From assembly GCA_036009105.1 (NCBI GenBank), contig DASYMJ010000283.1, forward strand, positions 1 to 17,019: 17,019 bases of DNA, read 5' to 3'. Positions 7,990-15,641 of this stretch are shown here, in pieces. The translations under genes and the position numbers were made by a program. Every line of letters starts with the position of its first letter. Within the stretch, counting starts at the first letter, position 1. The notes under the pieces are model-generated. The model saw only the letters and a list, made by a program, of their open reading frames with translations. It was not told the origin of the DNA and made no database searches. The DNA comes from JAFAVZ01 sp036009105 (GTDB lineage: Bacteria; Acidobacteriota; Thermoanaerobaculia; Gp7-AA8).

Positions 7990-9014
7990 GTTGGGAAGAG
8001 GCGTCCGAGATCGCGAGCGATCTCTCGCCGGCAGCGCGGCTCCGAGTGACGCCGCGGCCGGTCGACGTCTCCATCCTCATCGTCACCTGGAACAGCGAGC
8101 GCTGGATCGAGCGCTGCCTCCGCTCCCTCGAGGCCGCCTGCGACGGGCTGGCCTACGAGGTCCTCATCTACGACAACGCCTCCGGCGACGGCACGCTGGG
8201 CCTGGTGCCGGAAGAGTCGGTGCACCTCATCCACTCGGCGGAGAACATCGGCTTCGCGGCCGGCACGAACCGCGCGTTCGCGCAGTCGCGCGGCCGCTAC
8301 GTGTTCCTGCTCAACCCCGATTGCGAGCTCGCCCCCGGCGCGCTGACGCGTCTGGAAGCCTTCCTGGAGTCGCATCCGGAGATCTCGGCCGCGGCGCCGC
8401 TGCTGGAAGACGAGAGCGGCGGCTCGCAGCGGGAGTTCCAGCTGCGCCGCCTGCCCACCCTGCGCACGCTCGCCTCCGAGATCCTGCTGCTGGACAAGCT
8501 GTTCCCCGCGAACGGCGCCACGGCGCATTACCGGGCCCGCGATCTCGACCTCACCGAGCCGGGACCGATCGAGCAGCCGGCGGCGGCGGCGCTGCTCATC
8601 CGGCGCAGCGTCTTCGAGGAGGTGGGGCCGCTCGACGAGCAGTTCTCCCCGGCCTGGTTCGAGGACGTCGACTACTGCCAGCGGCTGGCCCGGGCCGGCA
8701 AGCAGATCTACTACGTGCCGGCCGCGGCGGCGAAGCACTTCGGCGGGGCGAGCCTGGAGCACATGCCGTGGGGGCGCTTCATCGACGTCTGGTACGGCAA
8801 CATGTGGCGCTACGCGCGGAAGTGGCTGTCCCGCGGCGAGGCCGAGGGGCTGCGCTGGGTGATCATGGGGGGGATGGCTTTGCGGTGCGTGGCCGCGGTG
8901 GCTGGTTTTGCCCATCCGGAAGTCGGCCGGCGCGGCGCCCTCGAGGCGTACCTGCACGTGCTGAAGAGAGCGTGGAAGCGATGGAGCCCGGACTCGTCTC
9001 CGTCGTCCTCGTAA
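7971..9014 (+). CDS. Family 2 glycosyltransferase (rhamnosyltransferase-like)
   Basis: The product has 347 residues. After about 31 extra N-terminal residues, the GT-A core begins with DVSILIVTWNSE (32-43), then IYDNASGD (66-73), ENIGFAAGTNRA (91-102), the metal motif NPDC (115-118) and FEDVDYCQRLA (230-240), with a late His at 256. This order is that of WbbL-like rhamnosyltransferases and related GT2 enzymes. ATG at 7971 is chosen because it is the first start giving the full core and has GGTGA just upstream; the open frame continues further 5' inside the GT4 gene and is not needed. It overlaps the GT4 stop by 19 bp. The final residues are a low-complexity Ser/Pro tail. The rhamnose specificity is only a guess. 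Confidence 0.87.
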   Translation: MEARRVGWEEASEIASDLSPAARLRVTPRPVDVSILIVTWNSERWIERCLRSLEAACDGLAYEVLIYDNASGDGTLGLVPEESVHLIHSAENIGFAAGTNRAFAQSRGRYVFLLNPDCELAPGALTRLEAFLESHPEISAAAPLLEDESGGSQREFQLRRLPTLRTLASEILLLDKLFPANGATAHYRARDLDLTEPGPIEQPAAAALLIRRSVFEEVGPLDEQFSPAWFEDVDYCQRLARAGKQIYYVPAAAAKHFGGASLEHMPWGRFIDVWYGNMWRYARKWLSRGEAEGLRWVIMGGMALRCVAAVAGFAHPEVGRRGALEAYLHVLKRAWKRWSPDSSPSSS

Positions 9015-9931
9015 CCTGGAACAGCGCGCCGTTCCTTCGCCGGTGCCTGGAAGGCATCCGGCAGCAGACGCAGCGGACGGAGCTGATTGTGGTCGACAAC
9101 GGCTCTGCTGACCACTCGCTGTCCTTGATCGGCCAGCCCGCCACCATCATCCGGAACGAGGACAACCGCGGCTTCAGCGCGGCGGTCAATCAGGGGCTGC
9201 GCGTGGCACGCGGCGAGTTCGTGCTGCTGTGCAATCCGGACGCTTACCTTCTGCCGGACTACGCCGCGCGCCTCGCCGCCGCGCTGCAGGGCCAGGTCGG
9301 GATGGCCACCGGCAAGCTGCTCCATGCCGAAGGATTCGACATCACGCCGACGAACATCGTCGATACCAAAGGCATCCGCATGACCAGGTCGGGGCGGCAC
9401 TTCGACATCGAGCAGGGGCTGCCCGATCGTGATGGCGAGGAGACGCGGGAGGTGTTCGGCGTCTCCGGCGCGGCGGCGATGTACACGCGGGCGTTCCTCG
9501 ACGACGTGGCGGTGGGCGGCGAGGTGTTCGACGAAGATTTTCACACCTACCGGGAAGATGCCGACCTTTCCTGGCGGGGGCGGATCTTCGGCTGGAAGGC
9601 GGTATACGTGCCGGCCGCGGTCGGCTATCACGTCCGGACGGTGACGCCCGCGACGAGGCGGACGCTCCCGCCGTTCGTGAACATGCACTCGGTGAAGAAC
9701 CGCTTCCTGCTGCGGCTGAAGAACCAGTCGCTCTGGCTCGCGCTGCGCAACGCGCCGTTCGAGCTGCCGCGCGATCTGGTGGCCATCGGCGCGGTGCTGA
9801 CCATCGAGCGGACCTCGCTTCCGGCGCTGCGGTGGCTGTGGAAGAATCGCCGCCGGGTGATGGCCAAACGGCGCGACATCCAGCGGCGGCGGCGCGTCTC
9901 CGACCGCGAGCTGGCCAAATGGTTCCGATGA
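8981..9931 (+). CDS. Family 2 glycosyltransferase
   Basis: The product has 316 residues: LVSVVLVTWNS (5-15), VVDNGSADHS (37-46), NEDNRGFSAAVNQG (59-72), metal motif NPDA (85-88), GVSGAAAMYTR (160-170) and FHTYREDADLSWR (187-199) with the catalytic acidic pair. The C-terminal third is basic and amphipathic (HSVKNRF, then several Arg-rich runs), as expected for a peripheral membrane enzyme. ATG at 8981 overlaps the previous gene by 34 bp and has GGAAG close upstream. It is the third GT2 in the cluster and clearly differs in sequence from the other two, so the three probably make different linkages. Confidence 0.88.
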   Translation: MEPGLVSVVLVTWNSAPFLRRCLEGIRQQTQRTELIVVDNGSADHSLSLIGQPATIIRNEDNRGFSAAVNQGLRVARGEFVLLCNPDAYLLPDYAARLAAALQGQVGMATGKLLHAEGFDITPTNIVDTKGIRMTRSGRHFDIEQGLPDRDGEETREVFGVSGAAAMYTRAFLDDVAVGGEVFDEDFHTYREDADLSWRGRIFGWKAVYVPAAVGYHVRTVTPATRRTLPPFVNMHSVKNRFLLRLKNQSLWLALRNAPFELPRDLVAIGAVLTIERTSLPALRWLWKNRRRVMAKRRDIQRRRRVSDRELAKWFR

Positions 9932-11010
9932 AGCTGGCCATCCTCGGCACGCGCGGCGTTCCCCCGGCCTACGGCGGCTTCGAGACGTTCGCCGCCGAGC
10001 TCGGGACGCGGCTGGTGGCTCGCGGGCACGAGGTCACCGTGTATTGCCGAGGCGAACGTAGGGCCGGCTCTCCAGCCGGCCCCTGGTACGGCATCGAGCG
10101 CATCGTCCTCCCCGCCCTGAATCACAAATACTTCGAGACGGTCAGCCACACCTTCCTCTCCGCGCTGGACGCGCTCCGCCGCGACTTCGACGTGGTCCTC
10201 ATGTGCAACGCCGCGAACGCGTTCACCCTCCCCCTGCTGCGCGCCGCGCGCATGCCGGTGGCCATCAACGTCGACGGCATCGAGCGCAAGCGCCGCAAGT
10301 GGAACGCGCTGGGCCGCGCGGTGTACGCCATCGGCGAGTCGTTCTCCGTCGTGTTCGCCGACCAGGTGGTCGCCGATGCCGACGTCATCGCCGATTACTA
10401 CCGCGCGCGGTACTCGATCGAGCCGGTGATGATCCCGTACGGCGCCGGCTTTCCGGCGGAGGACGACACGGATGTGCTGGAGCGGCTGGGCATCCGCGGG
10501 TACATCCTCTATGTCAGCCGGTTCGAGCCGGAGAACAACCCGCTGGAAGTGGTGCAGGCGTATGAAAAGCTCACCGACGCGCCCCCCCTGGTGATGCTCG
10601 GCAGCGGCCTCTACGCGCCGGAGCTCGTCGCCGAGCTGCATCGCCACGCCGGCCCGCGCATCCTCTTCCCCGGCGCGCTCTACGGCGCCGACTACCGGAC
10701 CCTGCAGCGCAACGCCTTCCTCTACATCCAGGCGACGGAAGTGGGGGGGACGCACCCGGCCATGATCGAGGCGATGGCCTCCAACGGCGCCGTGCTGGCG
10801 CACGACACGCCGGAGAATCGGGAAGTGGGCGGCGACGCCGTCGGTTACTTCCGACTCCGTCCGGAGGAGACGCTTTCGGGCATGCTTCGCGAATGGCTCC
10901 GAAGCGTTCCGGACCGGGAGCGAGCGCGGCAACGGGCGGCGGAACGCTTCAGCTGGGATGCGGTGACGGACCGGTACGAGGAGCTGTTGGGAAATCTCGT
11001 GTCATCCTGA
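9928..11010 (+). CDS. DUF1972/GT4 glycosyltransferase
   Basis: This is a 360-residue GT-B enzyme. The N-terminus (MKLAILGTRGVPPAYGGFET) is the hallmark of the DUF1972 domain, which in characterised relatives such as WchF of pneumococcal capsule loci belongs to rhamnosyltransferases. NHKYFETVSHTFLSAL (65-80), NVDGIERKRRKW (114-125) and IPYG (169-172) follow the family. Donor-site elements are ILYVSRFEPENNP (193-205) and VGGTHPAMIEAMASN (272-286). ATG at 9928 overlaps the previous stop (ATGA); an in-frame ATG nine bases earlier is the alternative. Residues 45-52 (RAGSPAGP) are encoded by a palindrome, a likely small in-frame repeat insertion in the N-terminal domain. Rhamnose specificity is inferred only from the family. 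Confidence 0.88.
   Translation: MKLAILGTRGVPPAYGGFETFAAELGTRLVARGHEVTVYCRGERRAGSPAGPWYGIERIVLPALNHKYFETVSHTFLSALDALRRDFDVVLMCNAANAFTLPLLRAARMPVAINVDGIERKRRKWNALGRAVYAIGESFSVVFADQVVADADVIADYYRARYSIEPVMIPYGAGFPAEDDTDVLERLGIRGYILYVSRFEPENNPLEVVQAYEKLTDAPPLVMLGSGLYAPELVAELHRHAGPRILFPGALYGADYRTLQRNAFLYIQATEVGGTHPAMIEAMASNGAVLAHDTPENREVGGDAVGYFRLRPEETLSGMLREWLRSVPDRERARQRAAERFSWDAVTDRYEELLGNLVSS
10061..10082. repeat. Perfect 9-bp palindrome inside a glycosyltransferase gene
   Basis: Arms 10061-10069 and 10074-10082 are exact inverted complements with a 4-nt loop. It encodes RAGSPAGP, in frame, at a loop position where relatives carry unrelated and variable residues. It resembles a dispersed GC-rich palindromic repeat rather than conserved coding sequence. 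Confidence 0.6.
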
Positions 11011-11046
11011 AGTCTGCGGGTCTCAGGATGACAATCCGAAATTGTC
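11001..11046. repeat. 10-bp inverted repeat over the stop codon, with an overlapping second hairpin
   Basis: Arms 11001-11010 and 11023-11032 are perfect complements with a 12-nt loop. The left arm contains the last codons and the stop of the DUF1972 enzyme gene. A second 6-bp stem (11030-11035 with 11041-11046) shares three bases with it, so the two cannot fully form together. There is no T-run, so a classical terminator is doubtful; the first repeat has the look of a widespread short palindromic repeat. Confidence 0.5.
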
Positions 11047-11117
11047 CTAGACGTTCCTCTTGCACCCTCCGTATACCGGACGCCATCGTTTTGCAGTACA
11101 TTCGGGATCGAGGCTAG

Positions 11118-12557
11118 ATGCTCAGACAGAAAGCGCGGCTGATTGCGAGAATCGTCTATCTCGTCGACCTCGCACTGACCTCGGTTGCGTTCTTCGCCGC
11201 CTTCTTCGTGCGCGACCTGCTGCTGCCGGTGATCTCGCCGCGCAATTTCCCCACCGGCCTCTTCCCGCTGCGGGAGTACCTCAAGGTCTACCCGCTGGTC
11301 CTCATCATCTGGTCGGTCCTCCTCTTCACCTACCACAGCTATCACTCCCACCGCACCGTCCCCCTCCGCCGCGAGGCCTCCACCATCTTCCGGGTGGCGG
11401 TGGTGGGGAACCTCCTGCTGGCCACGCTGGCCTACCTCCTCCCCCTGCGCCAGCTCTCCCGGGCCTGGTTCATCCTCTTCGGGGTCGGCTCGGCGGTGCT
11501 GATCATCATCGAGAAGATCCTGCTCCGGGCCATCGCCCGCTATGTCCGCTCCAAGGGCCTCAACTACCGCACCGTGATCATCGTCGGCACCGGCCGCCGG
11601 GCCACCGAGATCGCACGGATGATCGAGGAGCACAAGTACTGGGGCTACAAAATCCTCGGCTTCGTCTCGGACGGCCACCATCTCCACAACGGCTGGGCCG
11701 GCTACCGCATCTTCGGCCAGGTGCCGGACCTCAAGCGCATCCTGGAGATGCAGATGACCGAGCCGATCGACGAGGTCGTGTTCGCCGTCACGCGCAAGAA
11801 GCTGGACGAGATGAAGCAGATCTTCCTGATGTGCGAGGAGCTCGGCATCCGCACCCGGGTGGCCATGAACTTCTTCCAGAACCGGGTGGCGCGCATCGAG
11901 ATCGAGGAGCTGGAAGGCGTCCCCTTCCTCACCTTCACCACCACCCCCTCGAACGAGACGCAGCTGGCCTTGAAGCGGCTGCTCGACGTCGCCGTCTCGC
12001 TCGGCCTGCTCGCCCTCTCCGCGCCGGCCATCCTGCTGGCCGTCATCGCCATCAAGCTGACCTCGCCCGGCTCGGTGCTCTTCAAGCAGCAGCGGATCGG
12101 CCTCAACGGCCGCAGCTTCACCCTCTACAAGTTCCGCACGATGATCGCGGACGCGCACCAGCGCCGCGGCGAGGTGGAGCACCTCAACGAGATGACCGGC
12201 CCGGTCTTCAAGATGAAGGACGACCCGCGCATCACGGCCGTGGGGCGCATCCTGCGCAAGTTCTCGCTCGACGAGATCCCGCAGTTCTGGAACGTGCTGA
12301 AGGGCGACATGTCGCTGGTCGGCCCCCGCCCTCCCATCCCCGAGGAGGTGGCCTCGTATCACCGCTGGCACCGCCGGCGGCTCTCCATGAAGCCGGGCCT
12401 GACGTGCCTGTGGCAGGTCAGCGGCCGCAACAACATCGACTTCGACCGCTGGATGCAGCTCGACCTGCAGTACATCGACAACTGGTCGCCCACCCTGGAC
12501 CTGAAGATCCTGCTCCGGACCATCCCCGCGGTGCTGCTGGGACGGGGGGCATCGTGA
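11118..12557 (+). CDS. Polyprenyl-phosphate glycosylphosphotransferase
   Basis: This is the probable initiating enzyme of the locus: it transfers a sugar phosphate from a nucleotide sugar to undecaprenyl phosphate in the inner membrane. The product has 479 residues. There are four predicted helices in about 8-135, a CoA-binding-like Rossmann domain at about 150-270 (VIIVGTGRRATEIAR), a further membrane segment at about 285-312, and the catalytic bacterial-sugar-transferase domain to the end. Its motifs are all present: KFRTM (338-342), the catalytic pair Asp385-Glu386 in SLDEIPQ, LKGDMSLVGPRPP (394-406) and KPGLTCLWQVSGR (425-437). The length and order match WbaP/EpsE-type enzymes. ATG at 11118 has GAGG 4 nt upstream. 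It is separated from the preceding gene by 107 bp, the largest gap in the cluster. Confidence 0.93.
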   Translation: MLRQKARLIARIVYLVDLALTSVAFFAAFFVRDLLLPVISPRNFPTGLFPLREYLKVYPLVLIIWSVLLFTYHSYHSHRTVPLRREASTIFRVAVVGNLLLATLAYLLPLRQLSRAWFILFGVGSAVLIIIEKILLRAIARYVRSKGLNYRTVIIVGTGRRATEIARMIEEHKYWGYKILGFVSDGHHLHNGWAGYRIFGQVPDLKRILEMQMTEPIDEVVFAVTRKKLDEMKQIFLMCEELGIRTRVAMNFFQNRVARIEIEELEGVPFLTFTTTPSNETQLALKRLLDVAVSLGLLALSAPAILLAVIAIKLTSPGSVLFKQQRIGLNGRSFTLYKFRTMIADAHQRRGEVEHLNEMTGPVFKMKDDPRITAVGRILRKFSLDEIPQFWNVLKGDMSLVGPRPPIPEEVASYHRWHRRRLSMKPGLTCLWQVSGRNNIDFDRWMQLDLQYIDNWSPTLDLKILLRTIPAVLLGRGAS

Positions 12558-12592
12558 GGACGGCCCCGCTCGCTCAAACCGCTCCCCCATGC

Positions 12593-12598
12593 TATAAA
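12593..12598 (+). promoter_or_regulatory. -10-like box just before the first paralogue
   Basis: TATAAA stands 11 nt before the ATG at 12610. A start of transcription 6-8 nt downstream would leave a leader of only a few bases. The stretch before the ATG has no Shine-Dalgarno. No convincing -35 is seen. Confidence 0.4.
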
Positions 12599-12609
12599 CG
12601 CATAGTCTG

Positions 12610-13911
12610 ATGAGACGCGTCTGTCTGCTGGCCCTCCTGCTCCTCGCGTCCTCCGTGGCGGCCGCTCCCGGCGTGAAGAAAACGGCGGTCACCACGGACA
12701 ACGGCGCCAGCTGCGACATCAGCACCTCGCCCGCCGCCACCCTGCTCCTCCCCCGCTTCGAAGTGGACGTCGACAAACATCCCTCCGAGGCGATGAACAC
12801 CATTTTTTCGGTGATCAATACGTCGCGGTCGCCCCAGATCGCGCGCATCACCATCTGGACCGATCAGGGCTACCCGGCGCTGTGGTTCAACGTTTTCCTC
12901 ACCGGCTACGACGTCCAGCCGATCTCGCTCTACGACGTGCTGGTGAGCGGGCTCGTCCCGGAGACCGGCACGCGCGCCGCGGTCGGCCCGAAGTCGGCGC
13001 CGAACGACGCGAACCCGAAGCTGATTTCCACCGAGGGGTGCTTGCAGGGGAACGTGGCGCTGCCGCCGGCCCTGATGGCGGACATCCGCTCCATGCTCAC
13101 CACCGGCGTGGCCAAGGGGAAAGAGTGCAAGGTGGGGACGGCGCACGACAAGGCGGTGGGCTACGTCACGGTGGACCTGGTCAACAGCTGCTCGCTGCTC
13201 TCGCCGCTCGACATCACCTACTACTCCCAGCTCCTCCTCTTCGACAACGTCCTCACCGGCGACTACGAGCTGATCAACCCGGACAAGAACCTCGGCAACT
13301 ACGCGGGCGGCAATCCGTTCGTGCACCTGAAGGCCATCCCCGAGGGCGGCACCGCGCAGAGCGCGGCCTCGCCGCTGCCGTACACCTTCTACGACCGCTA
13401 CACGCCGACCGGGGCGCGCCGCATCGATCGCCGCCAGCCGCTGCCGTCCGTCTTCGCCGCGCGTTTCATCCAGGGCGGCACCACCGCTTTTTCGACCGAC
13501 TATGTGATCTGGCGCGAGGGGACGGTCAGCGCGACGCAGGACTGCGCCGCGGCCTCCAATGCCTCGGTCCCGGTGACGTCGGTGGTCCGCTTCGATGAGG
13601 ACGAGAACCCGACCTTGAACGCGCCGGCCGTCTCGCAGTCGATGCCGCTGACCTCATCCCTCTCCACGACCTCGTCCTTCTTCCCGCCGCTGGTCGGCCT
13701 CGGCGTGAGCGGCTGGATGTTCCTCAACCTCGACAACCGCCTCGCCGGGCAGGAGAAGAGCCCTTACTCCACCTCCCGGCCGAGCCAGAACTGGGTGCTC
13801 GTCTCCATGCGGGCGGAAGGTCGCTACGGCGTCGCGTACGACGCGACCGCGATGGCGAACGGCTGCACGCCGACGCAGGCCGTGGCCAAGACGCCGGGAG
13901 GGCCGCAATGA
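12610..13911 (+). CDS. Exported six-cysteine protein, paralogue 1, unknown function
   Basis: The product has 433 residues with a Sec signal peptide (1-18 or so, ending SVAAA). The mature protein appears to be all-beta and soluble. Six Cys (35, 144, 173, 194, 312, 419) are at matching positions in the next gene's product, suggesting three disulfides. Conserved segments shared by the two include NTIFSVINTSR (63-73), ITIWTDQGYP (80-89), LFDNVLTGDYE (210-220), LGNYAGGNP (228-236), YTFYDRYTP (258-266) and RPSQNWV (390-396). I do not recognise the family. The final residues (from about 420) are Pro/Thr-rich and unlike the paralogue. It follows the glycosylphosphotransferase by 52 bp and overlaps the next gene by 4 bp. 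The repeated mature core points to a periplasmic or surface role; an adhesin or glycan-binding function would be a guess. Confidence 0.82.
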   Translation: MRRVCLLALLLLASSVAAAPGVKKTAVTTDNGASCDISTSPAATLLLPRFEVDVDKHPSEAMNTIFSVINTSRSPQIARITIWTDQGYPALWFNVFLTGYDVQPISLYDVLVSGLVPETGTRAAVGPKSAPNDANPKLISTEGCLQGNVALPPALMADIRSMLTTGVAKGKECKVGTAHDKAVGYVTVDLVNSCSLLSPLDITYYSQLLLFDNVLTGDYELINPDKNLGNYAGGNPFVHLKAIPEGGTAQSAASPLPYTFYDRYTPTGARRIDRRQPLPSVFAARFIQGGTTAFSTDYVIWREGTVSATQDCAAASNASVPVTSVVRFDEDENPTLNAPAVSQSMPLTSSLSTTSSFFPPLVGLGVSGWMFLNLDNRLAGQEKSPYSTSRPSQNWVLVSMRAEGRYGVAYDATAMANGCTPTQAVAKTPGGPQ

Positions 13912-15194
13912 GGAAGGCGCTCCTCCTGCTCCTCCTGGCGACGCCACTCTTGGCGGCGGTGCCGCCCGCCGCGAAGGTCAACGCGGTGACGGAGAACAAC
14001 GCCAGCTGCGACATCGGCCAGTACCCGGCCGCGACGCTCCTGCTGCCGCACTTCGAGGTCGACATCAACTCGCAGGCGACCAAGGCGCTGAACACCATCT
14101 TCACCGTCATCAACACCTCGCGTACCCCGCAGATGGCGCGCGTGACGCTCTGGACCGACCTCGGCTACCCGGGCACCTGGTTCAACATGTTCCTCAGCGG
14201 CTACGACGCGCAGACCATCTCCCTCTACGAGATCCTCGCCCGCGGCCGCTATCCGCTCACCTCCGTCAACACCGCCTCCGGGTCGGCGTCGATCCAGAAC
14301 CTGCAGAACCCGTACTTCGTGCAGGACGAGATGTGCAACACGTCCGGCGGCATGGCCGGGCCGATGATGCTGCAGCGCCTGCAGAAGATCTTCACCACGG
14401 GTGAGCGCGACGAGGCCAACTGCCGCGTCGGGACCAGCCACAAGAACGCCGTCGGCTACGTCACCATCGACGTGATCAACAGCTGCGCCATCACCTCGCC
14501 GCTCGACCCGTCCTACTGGACCGAGACGCTGCTCTTCGACAACGTCCTCACCGGCGAGTACGAGCGGATCAACCCGGAGTCGACGCTGGGCAACTACGCG
14601 GGCGGCAATCCGCTGGTGCACATCCGCGCGGTGCCGGAGGGCGGGGCGGCTGGCAGCGATCCTGGGACGGCGCTGCCGTACACGTTTTACGACCGCTACA
14701 CGCCGGCCGGCGCGCGCAAGTTCGACCGCCGCCAGCCGCTCCCCTCCACCTTCTCCGCCCGCTTCATCGAAGGCGGCCGCACCGGTTTCCAGACGAACTA
14801 CGTGATGTGGCGGGAGACGCTGACCGCCGGCACGAAGAGCGAGTGCGATTACGCGCTGAACGCGAAGATGCCGGTGGCCAGGGCCCAGATCGTCCGCTTC
14901 GACGAGCACGAGAACGCGCTCGCGCTGGCCGCCGATGCGTTCGCGCCCGCTTCCAGCTCCGTGCCGACCACCTCCTCCATGCTGCCGCCCATGGCCTCCG
15001 CCGACAACGGCGGCTGGCTCTGGATCTCGCTCGACAACGGCGCCTCGAAGCGGGAGCTGAATCCGTACTCCACGCGCCGTCCCAGCCAGAATTGGATGAT
15101 CGTGCAGATGTACTCGGAAGGCCGCTACGGGGTCGACTTCGACGCCTCCTGGCTGGCCAACGGCTGCACCGCGACGCCGCCTGCCGCGCCGTAA
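13908..15194 (+). CDS. Exported six-cysteine protein, paralogue 2, unknown function
   Basis: The product has 428 residues with a signal peptide (1-17, ending LLAAV). It aligns along its whole length with the previous gene's product, about half identical by eye, so the two arose by tandem duplication. All six cysteines are kept (34, 143, 172, 193, 313, 420). The most divergent stretch is about 112-165, with an extra MMLQRLQ segment. Shared motifs include NTIFTVINTSR, LWTDLGYP, LLFDNVLTGEYE, LGNYAGGNP and RRPSQNW. The ATG at 13908 overlaps the previous stop (ATGA) and has a strong GGGAGGG five bases upstream, unlike its sister gene. The family is unrecognised; no enzyme motif is visible. Confidence 0.82.
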   Translation: MRKALLLLLLATPLLAAVPPAAKVNAVTENNASCDIGQYPAATLLLPHFEVDINSQATKALNTIFTVINTSRTPQMARVTLWTDLGYPGTWFNMFLSGYDAQTISLYEILARGRYPLTSVNTASGSASIQNLQNPYFVQDEMCNTSGGMAGPMMLQRLQKIFTTGERDEANCRVGTSHKNAVGYVTIDVINSCAITSPLDPSYWTETLLFDNVLTGEYERINPESTLGNYAGGNPLVHIRAVPEGGAAGSDPGTALPYTFYDRYTPAGARKFDRRQPLPSTFSARFIEGGRTGFQTNYVMWRETLTAGTKSECDYALNAKMPVARAQIVRFDEHENALALAADAFAPASSSVPTTSSMLPPMASADNGGWLWISLDNGASKRELNPYSTRRPSQNWMIVQMYSEGRYGVDFDASWLANGCTATPPAAP

Positions 15195-15195
15195 G

Positions 15196-15204
15196 TGCTA
15201 ACCT
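15196..15204 (+). promoter_or_regulatory. Possible extended -10 box before the small anchored protein
   Basis: TGC followed by TAACCT lies 8 bases before the ATG at 15213, which has no Shine-Dalgarno. The match is poor on its own; it is listed because two other SD-less starts in the window have a similar arrangement. Confidence 0.2.
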
Positions 15205-15212
15205 GCGGCGCG

Positions 15213-15641
15213 ATGTCGCCGCGCCGCATCGCCGCTGCCGCCGTCTTCGCCATCCTCGTGGTGCTCAGCGTCGAAAAGACGCTCCTCCGCCTGCCGTTCA
15301 TCGACCGCACGCCGCTGCGCATCTCCATGGAGACCTCGCCCGACCGCAGCTGGTATCCCGCCTACCCGCGCTTTCTGGCTGAGGTGCGCCGCCGGACGCC
15401 GCCCGGCGCGCGCATCGCGCTGGTGGTGCCGATGCCGACGTGGGAGACCGGCTACGACTACGCGTTCTTCCGGGCCAGCTACTTTCTCGCCGGCCGCGAG
15501 GTGCTGCCCATCCTGACCCGGGACGGCAAGCCGTTCGGGGACAACGTGCGCAATGCGCAGTACCTCGCCGCCTGGGGCGTGAATGCGCGCGGCGGCCGCG
15601 AGCTCTGGCGCGGCAACGGCGGCGTCCTGCTGCAACGCTGA
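15213..15641 (+). CDS. Small membrane-anchored protein, unknown function
   Basis: The product has 142 residues. About 5-22 form one hydrophobic anchor or signal-anchor; the rest is soluble and would sit outside the membrane. The tail has an alternating pattern with FFRASYFLAGREVLPI (about 86-101) and AQYLAAWGVN (about 117-126), resembling the extracytoplasmic end regions seen in some GT39-like membrane transferases; this is a loose resemblance only. ATG at 15213 is preferred to a GTG directly after the previous stop, because the latter adds only six residues before the charged n-region. The stop abuts the ATG of the next gene (TGA then ATG, no gap), so the two may work as a pair, for example an outer subunit of the GT-C enzyme. 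Confidence 0.7.
   Translation: MSPRRIAAAAVFAILVVLSVEKTLLRLPFIDRTPLRISMETSPDRSWYPAYPRFLAEVRRRTPPGARIALVVPMPTWETGYDYAFFRASYFLAGREVLPILTRDGKPFGDNVRNAQYLAAWGVNARGGRELWRGNGGVLLQR

Noticed and set aside
10845..12854. 669-codon minus-strand open frame
   Set aside because: It runs opposite the glycosylphosphotransferase gene, and its product is low-complexity (Glu/Asp/His/Gln-rich) with no recognisable motif.
12610..15194. Long near-identical DNA stretches shared by the two paralogues as a recombination repeat
   Set aside because: The shared stretches are short blocks at conserved protein motifs and are explained by gene duplication.
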